From Seriola aureovittata (taxonomy: Eukaryota; Chordata; Actinopteri; Carangiformes; Carangidae): a stretch of DNA of 64,000 nucleotides. A model generated the notes under the pieces. The model saw only the letters and a program-made list of their open reading frames with translations, was not told the origin of the DNA and ran no database searches. The DNA is taken from contig NC_079383.1 of the NCBI RefSeq assembly GCF_021018895.1, positions 22,003,853-22,067,852 on the forward strand, given 5' to 3'. Each line of letters opens with the position of its first letter. Position 1 is the stretch's first letter. This document shows positions 1-13,900 of this stretch, piece after piece. Position numbers and translations under genes: made by a program.

Positions 1-3000
1 ACATGAGCCGACCCGTTAACCAAAACAGGTAGAGTATTTCTTAATCACATTATCAATGGTGAGTGGTGGAAGTTCACACTTCTGTTTCTGAGCTCGCAGA
101 AAGCTGCTGCAGGAAGAGGAAAGAAACAAGCTGATGGAAGATGGAGAATTACTGGAGAGAAAATAACGTTTGTCATTGAAGTGAATTTGGTTGAAGATGA
201 TTCAAAAGCTGCCAGATCCTCAAGGTTTACATGAAACGTCTCGACGCCTGTAAGGAACTGCTGACACCAGCGTCGACCAGATAACATGCTTTACCCGATC
301 GAGGCGCCTCGCAGAAGAACCAGTACATCTCCGTACAAAGCTGAAGTCGCCTGCATGTGAAAATATCAGGAAGAAACATGTTGCTGTTGAAACTGAAAAC
401 CGTGGAAAAGCTCAAACGTCCTGGTCAAATTGATCCCAAGTGGAAATACGTTTTGGTAAAATGAAGAAGAAGAAGAAGACGAGCGAAGAAGTTGCATCTG
501 ACTCTTCATAAGTGAGAGACGTCACTCAGCACTTGACGCTTGTGTGGAGGAATTAACTGGAAATAAAGAAAGGACCTGGTGTTCATTCATTCATAAATCA
601 AGACTTCCAGATGATCGAATCCACAAATTCACATCTGCTTCGGTTTCCTGACCTAAAGGAGCAGTTACTGAGAACAAGACTGAACGTCTCTACTGGTCAA
701 GTCAGCTGGAAACCTGAGAGCGGGAGATGGCTCTGACGATATGTAGGAAGAGGTTTTACCCGAAGGACAGCAGGTGTTCACCTTACGGCAGCAGATTCGT
801 CCTCCACCGGCGATCTGATGTGTCTGTTTATCACAAGGGTCTTAGAAGAAGGAAGACTGAAGAGGAGTGGGCTGCAGAAGATGCACCATCACACTCACTG
901 TGGCCTCTTGTGACGACAGACATCCTGAAGAGCGTGTTGAATACGACCTGAACCAGCCTTTTAATTTCCTGTTATTCTAGTTTTCTTACCTAAAAGCAAC
1001 TGTGACATCACACGCCCTCGAAGGAAGGTCGCCGTATGTCGTCACTCAGTCTCGTGATGTCTTGGTGTGTTGGAAAGTTTTGTTTTTTTTGGAGCCACTT
1101 TGACTGAAAATGGAAAACTCAACTCATTTGACGACGACAAGAAGAAGTGTTTGTGTTTTGCAGGTGAGACGATCCTCTATCGTTTTGTAGAGATGATTTT
1201 CACTGTTTCCGCTGACTCATCTGAAGAGACCGGAGTGTCTAAAATAAAAAGGCCCAGAAGACTCAACACCAAACCTACAGAGGAAATGTCAGATCACTGC
1301 TCTCGTCTCAGAACGGAAGTCGAACAGAGCCGACACAGACGGGCGGCGCTCTGTGAACACATGGATGTTCAGACGTGAAAGCCTTAACTGTTACGCAACA
1401 TCACTTTCCTCACGACGCAGCGAGGAACCAAGACAGTTAAAGGAAGGAAGTCAATCTGAGCCCTCTCTGATGAAGAGGATAATAATTATGAATATGCAAA
1501 CAGAAGATAAGAGCGTTTCTGAGCTGGATGGGAGCCGGCCGTTCAGATGACACATCAGATTTTTGGAGATGCAAAAGAATGAGAGAAGAACAAGTCGGTC
1601 ATGGTGAAGAAGTTTACCGAGCTGTTTTCCATCCTGTGTGGAAGAGCAGGGAGCATTTGTGTTTAAGGCTGGGAGAAGATCAACTTCTGCCTTAATTGGG
1701 CAGCTACTGAAACGAGCTGCTGGAGTGTTTGAATGTTTATTTAAGTCACTGTCTTATTTTGGAAAGAGGATTCAGAGCATGTTCACTGTGGAAACGCTGA
1801 GACGTATCCAAGCTCAGACAAACACGAGCAACTAAAGAGTCTTATTCTTGTCCGGGTTGCCACAAGGACGGACAGATGGAAAAATAAAAGAAGAAGAAAT
1901 TGAATCCATGAACATAAACATCATCAATCTTAAAAAGAGGAGAAAATAAAACCATCAGCTTAGTCATCAGTGACTATAAATGGAAAGCGTCCTCAGTGCT
2001 GTCGAGCGGAGGAATCGATGCCATGAGCATAAATATCTCCTGCTCTGTTGGAAGGAGAAATGAAGCCGTAAACATAAACCTCATGCGGGAAAGAAAGAAA
2101 GAAAGAAAAGAGAAATCAGAGCAACATCTGTGAAGTTAAAAGGAGGAATAAAAGCCACGAATATAAAAGTCTTAAAAGCTGAAAAATGGAGGAGAATGAA
2201 GTAAATATAAATGTCACCAACTGGAGAGAAAGACACGTTAAAGCCGTGAACATAATTATTAATGTTGATAAATGTCAACACTGTCGAAAAGGAGAAACTG
2301 AACTCAGACACAAATATGGAGAAGCTGAAGCTTCATCAGATCAGTCGAGAGGAAACTCCTGAAGCCGTGAAACTGAAGCTTCGTCAAGAAGATGTTGACG
2401 TCACGAACAGCGTCATGAACTTTGGCTTTGAAGAAAATCAAGCCAAGTGTCGAGCGGAGCGGTGGAGAACCTGATGAACTGAGAACCAAACACACACGTG
2501 AAGAAACACTGGAGACGAGAAAAGAAGTGTGAACTTTCACCTTGCCTTTAACTCACCTGTCTGTTAAAACGAGGGGAATCCTGCTCTCCTCCAGCTTTCC
2601 CTTTAAACCCTCCTTAGGCATCATTTAAAAAGATTATGAATATGTCTGATTCTGTGCATTTAGAGGTTGAACATCCCTGTTTGTAGTCAACATACAGGAT
2701 GTAGTTACACTAAACACTGTCGGTTGTGGAACACATGAAAGGTAAGTGTGTCGGGTAAGGTAAAGCTGTTTTTATCTCCTTTTGCTCAGGTGTGAAGTGA
2801 TGGACACAGGAAGTTATTTAACACATAGAAATATAAGCTGAGACGCTGAAAACATTTATAGTCCGTCATTAAACTTTTTTCCCCGCTACAGTCATTATCA
2901 AATCATCAGAGACCATAAAATAACGACTCGTGCAGCATTTTCCAGCTGTTGAAACCTTATATGAAGCAGCGATGTCAGCAAGTTTCCCATGTTTTATGAG

Positions 3001-3185
3001 AATCTATAAACCGGAGAATTCCCTGTCACCGTAGCTGGTAGATTAAATCTGGGAGGTCATTTATCTTTCTTCGCCAAAGGACTCATCTTCATCATCCTGA
3101 GGGAAACCATATTTGTCTGTTGGCTGTTGTTTTTAACCCTCCTCCTCCTCCTCCTCCTCCTCCTCCTCTTCCTCTTCCTCTGCAG
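1..3185. other. Non-coding stretch upstream of the BCLAF-family exons
   Basis: No convincing exon is seen. Open frames here are at most about 100 codons and show no recognisable domain. The stretch should be intron or 5' flank of the BCLAF-family gene that follows, since the first recognisable exon of that gene (from 3186) is clearly not its start. The part from about 1895 to 2400 contains a decayed short tandem repeat, listed separately. The last 45 bases are an uninterrupted run of CTC/TTC triplets ending in a splice acceptor. Confidence 0.5.
1895..2400. repeat. Decayed ~42-45 bp tandem repeat
   Basis: A core resembling gaagccgtgaacataaa recurs at about 1904, 2020, 2062, 2152, 2199, 2240 and 2361. 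The spacings (116, 42, 90, 47, 41, 121) are close to multiples of 40-45 bases. Copies are diverged and carry indels. The period is near 14 codons and some units read like EAVNINV, but stops and frame changes interrupt every frame. It is either an old minisatellite or the relic of a coding repeat. Confidence 0.5.
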
Positions 3186-5688
3186 CTCGCTGTGTTACTC
3201 CTCAGACAGGCAGCTCTCTTTAGACCTCGTCAACGTGGGTCGTCAGCGTCTGGACTTCCTGCCCATGCTGGAGCATTCTGGGACGTACCGGGAGACGGCC
3301 ACGCACACCGGGACGTTTGCACAGGAGATCATCACGCTGGTGCACCACGTCAAAGGTCGCTATACATTATATACACGCGTCGTATCAGGAAATCAGCACA
3401 AACTTATTCACTGTTCATTGAGGTTACTTTCAAGTAACACGGTGTAGTCGGTCCTCAGGTGTCTGTCTGGAGGAAACAGCTGTGCTAGCTCATGCACTAA
3501 ACTCCTGAGGCTCGGGGGGGGGGTTTAGGGAAACCAGCTGTCACCTGCAGAAGTCAAACCATTTTAAATCTTTGCAGAATTTGTCAAATCACTGCATTTA
3601 TCTAACGGGCAGCGTTCACACCTGTCCGTGTTTGCAGCCTGTCACTCAGGAGTTGTAATTTGTATACAGTCAACAAAGCACGTACACAAAACATGAGTGT
3701 TTCCTTGTCTCTTGTCTTGTTTGCAGAGCAATATTTCAGAGATGACGGGGTCACCCTGAACGAGCGTTTCTCCGCTCCTCAGAAAGGCGGCTACTCTGAA
3801 GAAGAGACGGAGGAGCTGACGTTGGATGAGAGGTTCAGTTCAAACCGGTACGTCTCACACGGGGACGCTAGTTGTTGTTTTCAGTCGTCTCAGTGAAGTG
3901 AAATGAAACGCACCGCTCCCACAGGCGTCCAGCTTAAGAGCGATGTTGAAACACTGAAGGTTTGTTAAACTCAGACCTTTTCCCCTGGTTTTAAATCCTC
4001 TCCTCTGCAGAGGCTTCAGTCTCAACATGAACTCGCTGCTGGATGACGACGAGCCTCTGTTCTCCAGACTGGGGCCGATGCAGGTGGATAAACATCATCT
4101 TTTCTCAAGTTCTGCTTTGGCTCTCGATTGTCTTTATTGATTGATGTTGTGACGACAGGGTTTGAACCAGCAGCCGGTGCGAGGCCCGGGGGACCTGAGG
4201 CACGACCTGGAGAGGAGGCGGCAGGAGAGACTGGAGGGGGTGAAGGTCACGATACCAGGGAGCAGTATGTCACAGCGTCAGCTCGGTCCAGCCGGGTGAG
4301 ACTACACTTAGTTTACCACTGTTTTATTTTACCACTCTGCATCTGTGTGTTTTGCATTGGCGCTTTTCTCAGGGGGATCGATAAAGTTTTGCTTGAGTAA
4401 AAAAACACTAAAGACACAGGAAGTTTTTCACGGCAGCTTTTGAGTCTCAGGATGTAAAAACCACCAGAATCTTTTTCTCAGTTCAGCTTCACTACAACCC
4501 ACTGAACTTATTGATAATCTCTCTGACTAAAACTGAAATAATCAGCCGCAGCAGAAATGAAAAAAAAACAATGTTTTGCACTTGAAGTACAAAGTTCAGT
4601 CTGTGTAAGTGTCTTTAGTGTTTTAATAACTGAACTTTCCTGCTACTTGTGCTGATGTTTCCGTCAGTGAGCCGGGGTTAGACTACACTGAGGAGTTGGC
4701 TCAGGTGGAGGACGAGGGATTCTCCGCCTGGTCCGAGGAGCAAAGCAGGAGACGAGACGACAACATGGTGAGTGTTAAAGAGTCGGGCTGCGGCGGAGCT
4801 TCACCTGCGACCCTCCGGTCTGATGAAGAATACGTCCAACTGACTCTCCAGTCCTTTTCCTCTCCTTCTCTTCAGGTACCGAGGAGAGGAGGTCCGTACA
4901 GACCGAGCGCCGGCCCCCAGCGCAGGAACAATCGCTTCGGGAACCGCGGTGGATCGATGAGGCGACAGAACAACCGCAACAACCCTGCAGGTAAGTTGAC
5001 GCCGCTGTAGAACAACGGCGCAGGAAGTTCTCCTTCCAGAGTAAAACGTTTTTCAGACAAACCAACGCACAAATTCTTTCCACATCCACATAAACACAAG
5101 GGTCGACGTGACGTACATTTATTTATCAGCACAGGAAGGATGAGCTGGTACATTACTGTTGAATCATAGAATATACAGTCACTAAGTTAGATTATCTTAA
5201 TTATAACTCGTTAATAAACAATAATCTATATTCTCTAACTTCTAACAGCCTGTAAATCTGTTCCCGCCGTCTTCACATCAGGCGTCTCCTCCGTCCCGTC
5301 CTGCAGCTGCTGTGTCCGACTCGCCGTGACACATTTAGTCAGATTTACGGTGTTGACCTCTCCTGGCTCTCGTCGTGTAACAGCCCTGCAGGCCGCCGCC
5401 TCTTTCTCTCCCGGCGGCTTCATGTCGAGTCTTTCGGGGTCGTCGGGTCGTGGAATGTTCCCTTCTAACCTTCGACCTTTAACCGGTTGACACGTTAGCG
5501 CTTTAAGGAGGTTTCCCCCGCCAACGCCTCCCACTGATCAGCTTCTAATCGCACCTGAGCTCGTCCAATCCCGTCTTCCCGCCTCTCTTCTCTTCTCTCT
5601 CCATTCAAACTGGTCAAATCCTCTTTTATTGTCGCTGTTTATTCTTTCTGCTGTTGCTCAACTGTCAGCCCTGACCTGGATCTGTCTG

Positions 5689-5758
<70 letters not shown>

Positions 5759-5808
5759 CTCTCTTTGACCTCTCTCTGTCTCTGCTGTTCTCAGGTCCTA
5801 ACTGGTGA
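3186..5808 (+). CDS. bclaf3: BCLAF1/THRAP3-family protein (BCLAF3-like), C-terminal part
   Basis: Seven exons join in phase: 3186-3355, 3727-3847, 4011-4083, 4159-4295, 4668-4767, 4876-4990 and 5795-5808 (stop TGA 5806-5808). The first acceptor could instead lie at 3202. The signature is FAQEIITLVHHVKEQYF followed by TLNERF, which matches the conserved C-terminal core of BCLAF1 and THRAP3. A second family motif, DLRHDLERRRQER, follows, and the tail is rich in Arg, Gly and Asn and ends in NPAGPNW. These are nuclear proteins linked to mRNA processing and transcription. The long Arg/Ser-rich N-terminal half is not in the window or not recognisable, so this is a partial gene. Family membership is clear. 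BCLAF3 is chosen by elimination because the C-terminus is much shorter than in BCLAF1 and THRAP3, so the symbol is less certain than the family. Confidence 0.75.
5695..5757. repeat. (CT)n microsatellite
   Basis: A CT run with one interruption lies in the last intron of the BCLAF-family gene, about 40 bases before the final acceptor at 5793-5794, where it lengthens the polypyrimidine region. Confidence 0.9.
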
Positions 5809-6487
5809 TCGGAGAGTGGAAAGGTATTTCATTTGGATGTTGCTGACTTGTTCTCGACTGATAACACATCTAGTAAAAACCAGCCAATCGGGGGGGGAAG
5901 TGTTTCGTCCTTGACTCGGGACGAATTGTGGCCCGTGTTGACAATGTTGACGTATTTAAAAAAAACTGTGAAGAAGTCTCCGCTCTGTCTGTGTTTGTGA
6001 AATGTGAAACGTTGACACCTGCAGAGCTGGAGATTCACATTTTCCAACTTTGTGATCTCTTCACACTTTTTCTGTCCTCACATCTTCGTTTTTTTTTTGT
6101 GTGTGTGTGTGTCTTCCTGTTGATTTCTTTCTCTCTTCATTTAAAACTCAAACAGTCGCTGTTCATCCGGTTGAAATCAGCAGCTGAATCGTTACTGAGA
6201 AATGTTAAAGGTGAAATTGAGAAAAACACACAAAGGTCAAGTGAAGTGATTTTTCCTGCTGACGGATCATCATCACATCCTCCCTCCCCGTTATCAGAGA
6301 AGTACACATCACCGGTGTTGGTTTAGCTGCTTGTTATGACGTAGGTCTGTTGATTTAACATCCTGTCGTTTTCTTTCCGTCTCCGTTGTTTTTCTCGTCT
6401 GTACGGTCCAACATTACACGTTACACCAGCCTCGCTGTCGGTGACATGAGCAGACGTCACAGGCCGCTCTCCAGTTGTTACTGTTCA

Positions 6488-6493
6488 AATAAA
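6488..6493 (+). terminator. Poly(A) signal of the BCLAF-family gene
   Basis: AATAAA lies about 680 bases after the stop at 5808, followed by T/GT-rich sequence (ttttgatttttgtctgagtg). It is the first canonical signal downstream and fits a 3' UTR of about 0.7 kb. Confidence 0.65.
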
Positions 6494-6509
6494 ACATTTC
6501 TCATTTTGA

Positions 6510-8613
6510 TTTTTGTCTGAGTGTCGTTGTGTTTCAAAGCCGGAAACTGATCTGGTCACTGTTATTTCACAGCAAACGGTTAAAAAAAAAAAAAAAGACA
6601 TTTTCACAGCAGGAAATTTGACATGTTCCAGTTGGAAATCACGTGTGACTCATAACGTTAACGGTGAGTCACACCTGTCACTTTCCACTGTGATGAAGTG
6701 ATGAAGTGATGAAGTGATGCATCGCTGCGGCTCTCACCTTGAGAGAAGATGATGAAAAAGGTTCAATTTCAGTTTAAATCGAGAGATAAATCTGATGTTT
6801 ACGGATCAGTGTGAACCACAGAAGCTGTTCGGAGTCAGTTTGATGAAAAGTCTGCAGCTAGCAAGTTATTAATGTGCTAATTATTTTTTTCCAATTAATC
6901 AATTGATCATTTTTGTCTGTAACAAGATTCTCAGTTTTATCTTAAACCTTCACATTTGAGAAGCTGGAACCAGGAAGTGTTTTAGAAAAATAATTATCAG
7001 CTCTAATAACAACTGAAGTGTGTCTCTGACAACTGACCAAGCTCCATCTGCTGATGAAGGACATAGGATGCGGCTGAAAGCTCCAGAAAAACACAAAAGT
7101 AGATTCTGGTGATGAGAATTATTTTGTCAAACATCTTGTTTGTCCTCAGCTGCGTCGCTGTCTGAACCTCAGTGTCTGTTCAAAGGTGGAGGTGACGTCA
7201 CTTTAGAAGAACCTCAGTAACATTTTACTTTTCCTTAAATCTTGTTTTTCCTGCGATCGACAGTAAAAACAGCTTCACGTTCTCATTTTAACTTCACTGT
7301 ACAAAACATCAAAAATCTGTGGCAGAAAATAAATCAGTATTGGATCAGATATGTTTTGAAATCAATATTTATTTTAAACATTGGATGAAAATTCATAATA
7401 AAAAAAACACTGACACATTTCTCTTTTTATTGGCTGCTCAGTTTTTTTGTTACTCGGCTCTTTAACAGCCGAAGTGTTGCTTCGTTTGAAACCCGGGGAT
7501 CAGTTAACGAGCTACAAACGCTCGTCGTCGTTAGCGACCTTTGTTTTCACATTTTCCAACATGGCAGCAGAACAGCGTCACTGTTACAGTCCAGATTCAC
7601 CTGAACGCTGATCAACAACTAATAACAACTAATAAGGCACAGACAACTGCAATTAAACCGATCAAAGGGTTTGATATGTAAATATTTCAGATTTCTGTTA
7701 TTGATTATACAAAGTTTAAAAGAAAGAAAAATGAAATTTGGTTTCCAGACACCAGGGGTCACCACATATAGTAACGTACATGATTATTTATCGTATTTAT
7801 TTATGCATCATATTGATTAAATTGATTCACGTGGCTGATTCTGAAGGGAATATATCAGAAAATTGTGTATATAACTTTTTTTTTTTTCACCATGTCATGA
7901 TATTTTGGTTAAATATGAGTTTAATCTGTTCTGTAAATTTAAGGTGCATTCAATTTTTAAACGAGAAGAAATTTTTATAAAATTTGTGAATAAGTTTTTC
8001 TGGCAAATCTATTTATTTATTTCTATTAACAGCAACCGACCAAATGTCTTCTGCGCTCAGGGTCACACGTCACATGTATGTTTTGTCTCTACTTACATGA
8101 TTGTACGTTTCATGAATCAGATTTAAACTGGACTTTTTAAAAGTTGTGACGTGGTGTAATTACGACATGTTTGTTACTCTGCTGTGAACGTGATGAGAGA
8201 CAGGTGAGCAGTCGTACTGACTGTTCCACTGCAGGTGAACATGAGACCTGATCTCACCGTGATGTAAGACTCTCCTGCAGCAGCTTTTAATCTGCTGTGT
8301 TTCCTGACCTCACAGCTTATCACCGGTCGCTCTTATTAGCTTTACAGAATTCCCGTCAGCACCAGCGGAGACGTGGCTCCAGGTCATACATAACAATATC
8401 CCGACTGTCCAGTAACCGGGAGTTGTCCACAGCTTGTTTGGTCGTCTTCTTCAGCCGGCGAGGAGGCTGCAGCTCGTCCTGTGGGGCCCCTGGAGGTGCA
8501 CCCGGGGCCGGGACACCCTGTAGCATCCAGAGGACGTCTGGGTGTCCTTCGGCCGGGTTAGGGGCGTGTTGAGATGTGTTTCCATAGAAGAAGAAGTTTG
8601 TCTGAGCAGGGAG
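6510..8613. other. Intergenic or 3' UTR stretch between convergent genes
   Basis: AT-rich sequence without a supportable exon. It contains a short GAAGTGAT repeat near 6693-6718. It separates the end of the BCLAF-family gene from the 3' end of the convergently transcribed lipase gene. Part of it must be the lipase 3' UTR, but no decisive poly(A) signal was picked out on the minus strand. Confidence 0.5.
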
Positions 8614-10957
8614 TCAGGGGCCAGAGTTGCAGGGCAAAGGTCGAAACGCCACCTCCATGTTCTCCTCCATGATGATGTCAAAGCGGCACATTAACGGCCT
8701 GAAGGAGAGGGAGACGAGATTAGATTTCACAATTTATTGTTTTAAACATTTTCTCACTGAGCAGCGCTGTGGGCCGAGCTCTGACCTCTCAGGACGCTCC
8801 AGAGGCGTGAAGCGTATCCGCAGCAGTCTGATTTTGTACCGAGGGCCGATCACGTTGCCGGTGCTGATGCGCAGCGAGATCTTCTGGACGTGCTGCAGAT
8901 CCTCGTCGAACTGGGCCAGCAGGCGGGTGGAGGTGTACTGCTCCAACCGGAAGCGCTTACTGCCAGGAAACAGGAGGAGAATCCAAGTTAGGAAATGAAT
9001 GAATGAATAGAAATAGTGCTTTGATCTGCAGACTCATCAATATCTGGATGAGGACCGTTAGAGGGGGATGTATGGAAGCCCAGAGCGGCCATGGTTATCT
9101 AGAAACCATTAGTTAATTATCTCCTGATCAATGGATAAATAACGATAACAGACTGATTAAAAATAATAATTTCATGAGAAAACAACTTTTGTTACAATAA
9201 GATAATTAACCTGAGATCTCAACATGACACAAAATTAAAATTATTCGGCTCCTGTGGTGGATATAAACTTTAAAAGCAGACATTATTTTGCTTTTTATTA
9301 AAACCCAGTTGTAAATCTCAGTTTAATTCGATCTGGACTGATCCGGACTGATCTGGACTGATCTGGACTGATCCGGACTGATCTGGACTGATCTGAGACT
9401 CACTGGTCGATTCGAGCCTCGGTGAAGGTTCTGCCGCTGTGCAGCCGGATGAAGACGACCCCCCAGCGGAGGTACTGGTTCCAGGTGACCATGTCCACTC
9501 TGTAGCTCAGCTCTGCCACACACACACACACATTATTATTATTACTTAAAGATTAGGTTATTAATTACTTTTAACACTTTATTAAGCATAAATAAACAAG
9601 TTATAACACTTTTCAGGCTCACTATTTGGCAAGATCAAGTTAATGCTTCTCATTAAACTGACTAATGAGTAACTACCATTTATAACTTGTAAAAAGAGCC
9701 TTAATGTAAAGTTTAAAACATCATTATTAGTCACTGAGGCTCCTTTGACCTGATATAAATGGTAGTAAATCATTAGTCAGATTAATGAGTAGTAAACATT
9801 AACTTGATGTTGCCAAATAGTGAACCTGCATCAACATAAGAAATCTGCTGTAATTTGTTTATAATTGTTTAATTATGATTTATTAATTGTTAATAACCTA
9901 ATTATAAAGCATTTATAAATCCTTTATGAGGGTTGTCTTATTGTGAAGTGGCACCTTCATTTCTTTTGCAGTGAAACGTCACATTCACTACATTTTATTA
10001 TTTGTTTACTAAAAGGTTTAATTAGCTGCTGATGCGCATGCGTGAGAAACATTTAAGAGTCGTATTCAAGGTTCTTCTAATTTTACTACAGGTGAGTAGT
10101 TTAATACAAATATTTTATAAGATAATTACATGTTTTATGTGTAAAATGTTCCTCTTCAAAGTTACTACATCAGCCAGATGAAAGTAGTAAAGTAAAAGTA
10201 GAATAATTCCCTCTGAGATCTGTTAGAATTAAAGCAGGAAATAGAACCGGAACAGAGTAAAACCCGGTGTGAACCCTCAGGTGTCGGACTCACTCCTGTA
10301 CGGCAGCGCGGCCGTGGTGCTGAAGAACACTTTGGTCTGTCCGCGTCGCAGCAGAGTCTCCTTCCACTGGCTGACGTCATAACCTGCAGGTGAGACAAGC
10401 GCAGGTGATCAGAGGTCAGTCGTCCCACAGGCGGCTTGGAGGTGATGTCACCACCTACCGAGCACGGGGCAGGAAGCGGGTTTGAAGGCCTCGCACTGCA
10501 GACACCTCGCGTCCATGAAGTCTCCGTAGGACGAGCAGGGGTAACCGGTGAGGCTGCACGTGCGGTTCAGAGCGCACAGGTACAGAAACACCGAGCGCTG
10601 GTGGTCACACACAAAGTAAGATTTACCTGTGGGTGAAAGACGAAGATGCTGAAAGTGAGTGTGTCAATGAGTGTGAGTGCGTGCTTGCATGCGTGCGTGT
10701 GTGTTCACCTGCGAAGATGGTTTTGGGACACCCGGGTTGGTCGGCTCCACCGTTGGCGTAGAAGTCGATGTGACCGTGAACTCCTCCCAGTCCAAACGCT
10801 GCACGCAGGAAATACAGAGGGAAACCGTCACGTGACCGATCAGCACAGGTGGAAGGTGTCGCTTAATACACCTGTAATCACCTGAGTAACTCACCTGTAT
10901 CTCAGAACAACATGTCAAATACTGAGAAAATGGAATATATGTATTTTAGTTGCAGCC

Positions 10958-10997
<40 letters not shown>

Positions 10998-13900
10998 GTC
11001 ATCGGTTTCCTAATATTAGTTTTAAACGGCCACTTATTGATTATCTCGACATGTGACAGTAAATGTTTTTGTCAACAGGAAGTATCAAGGTAACTGAAAC
11101 TGCACTAAGATCAACATGTGACGTCATATCAGCGTCACCTGTCGTGACCTCATCAGAGGTAGAAGAAGCAGAACTGTGTTTAACTCGTTTACTGTCAGTG
11201 ATGTTGATCTTAAGTTGCTCACAGTTCATGTCGGTGTGAAGAACGTCCACAAACATGGCGTCCGAGGGGTCCAGCCTCTCCTCCGGCCCGGCGCTGGTGA
11301 ACATGGGCCCCGCCGGGTCCAGACCTGCAGACAGTAAATAAAATCATTTATTCTGTAAAATATAGTAAAAGTTTTAAAATCTCTGCTTATTTTTAACCCT
11401 GAAAATCTTTGCACTGAACTTCCTGTAAATTCTTCATGTTTTTCCTGCTCGTTGATTATCTCACCTGTGATTCGTCCAATCTTCCCCTTCAGGTTCGCGC
11501 CTACAAATCCCGCCAGGTGAGCTCCCAGACTGACGCCGATGAGGTGAACTGAGCTCAGAGCGGCTCCTTCCTCCTGCAGGAGACACTCACCGTCACATTC
11601 AAGGTTCCTTCATCTCACTGTCCCACAGACATTTAATCCAGCAGAACAGAATCAACTCAACAACTTTGGAAAATTTTCAAGATACCATATTTTTAATTAG
11701 TGTGTTGCTTTTCTAGACCGTCATTTTCTAAATTGATCACAAAATGTGATGAGTTGAGATCTGGAAGACTTATTTCTATTTATTTTTTCTTAACTTCGAC
11801 TAAACGACGAAACAATTTTCAGGTGGAAACTTCGACCTTTTATCCGGCGTCTACATTTTCAAACTTCCAAATTGTTATTCTACTCTCGGTTGTAATTCTG
11901 AAGTCTTTGGAAAAAGAGAAAAAGAAAAAGAAATAAATCGAGTAAAATAAAACTCTATATTTACACATCCAGCAGTAAAAGAGCGACATCATCAATCATC
12001 CTGTTGGAGCTGTGTCTGCGTCCATCTAATGGATTTGAGTCCAACAGTTTTGTGGCGTGTGTCTGAGCTGATGATCTCTCACCTCCATGGTCATGATGAA
12101 CCCGGTCAGGTTGTGGGCAGCCTCCCTCGTGTAGGTCACGGCGGTGAAGTAGTTGAGGTTTGCCGCCCCTTTGTTCCAGTCCACCACCACGACGTTCATG
12201 TCCTCCTGCTCGGCCAGCAGGCGGACTATGTGGTCGATCCAGATGGGGGGCGCTCCGGTGGGCCGGTAGCCGTGGATGACAAAGGCGGTGGGGCGGGAGA
12301 GGTCGAAGAGCGGCTGCGAGGACGGGCGGTGGTGGTCGAGCTCGCGGCCGCAGTCGAGGTTGGAGCGGGTGTAGAGGAGCAGCCGCACGTACAGGCTGGT
12401 TCCCATGAAGCAGTGGGACAGGTTGAGGTCTGTGAAGTTATCGCAGTACTCCCCCTCCCCGCTCTCCTCCTCACCTGGAGACACAAAACGGCGCCATGTC
12501 ACGGTTAAAGTCTCTGAGATCACGCTCTTATCCTCATTCTGATGCTCGATGTGAACGTGAACCGAAGCTCCTGGATCTGCAGGGGTTTATTAGCTAACTG
12601 CACAGGTGCACAGGTGCACAGGTGCACAGGTGTTCCTAATAAAGTGCTCCAGCATCTGAATCTGTGTTTCTGTCCTCAGAGAAATGCTTTTTAAACAGTG
12701 CTGCAAATCAATGACAGAGACGTCACCGCGTGATAAAAACAGCCAGACGTCGTCGTGGTCTGTAAGTATTTGCTGACACGTTTGACCGTCTGACCCCGTT
12801 TCATCCTCTGCACAAAGGTCAAAGGTTAACTCAGTCTGACTGTAAATGCTGGGATCAGCGGTTCGTCTGGTTTCTGGCTCTGTGACGGTGAGTTTTACTT
12901 TGACCTCTTTAGCTCCGTGATGCGAGGATTAAGCAGATATCCAGGTAACAGAGAGTCTCCGAGCTGCAGCCGCCTGAAACCGACACTAACGGCCTGGTAA
13001 CGTTCAATCTCAGCTGTTTTTCTGTGCACTCCTCTCAGTGTTTTAGTAATGTCAGTTTAAATCCAGTACTTCCCACACACCATATTTAATGAAGTCAGGC
13101 TGAAGAGGAGGGTTTTGCTCTCACGTCCCTTAAAGATGTGAAACTGTCCAGATAAAAGATTCAAGAAGAAAGTTGTTTGTGTTGCAGAAACACTGGTTGT
13201 ATGAGACTGAGACAGGAAGTGAAGGAGAAGAGTCTGGAGGGAAATACACTCTGCACAGACAGTCAGCAATCCTGTTAATAACACTCTGAACACACCTTGT
13301 CATAGCTAAGTATTTTAATCAACTTTAGCCCCGCCCACGAGGGCTCTGATTGGCTCTGTTGTTTTTCCAATTAGGGAAACCTTCGGTGGTCTGAAACGAG
13401 ACACGAGAGAGCGAGATGAGAGAACTGATGCCACTGTGTTTGAGTATAAAACACAAACAGAATAATTCAGCTCCTCAGGAACGTTTAATATATCCTGAAA
13501 TTAATAAAAATGTATGGAATTAATTTAAATTTCATCCCTGATATGTCCGATAACGACTTTTCAACATCAAAATTTAGCTACAGTCCTGAAAATCCTTCAT
13601 CAATGAATCTGTGTTCACTCAGAACTGACTGATTTAAATTGAACAGATTAAAGTGTCAGACCGTAGAATCTGCCTCCTCAGCATCTTTTAACTCCCGCCA
13701 ACTATTTCAAGCTCTGTGATTGGACGTCGTAGTTTTGATGTCCTTACGCAGATATTTTCTGACACAGATCCTAATCTTCTGGACTGATGATGTAACTGGG
13801 AGAGTTTCACGAGCTTCAACTTTTACTTCCAGAACCTCGAGCGCCTGAAATAACGACTGCGTCTAACAGCAGCTAAAACCTCAGTTTGTCATTTTCTAAA

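Noticed and set aside
1067..1378. 103-codon open frame in the first 3 kb
   Set aside because: No similarity to the Arg/Ser-rich N-terminus expected of a BCLAF-family protein and no matching splice sites.
12029..12508. 159-codon plus-strand open frame
   Set aside because: Antisense shadow of lipase exon 2, whose GC-rich coding sequence leaves the opposite strand open.
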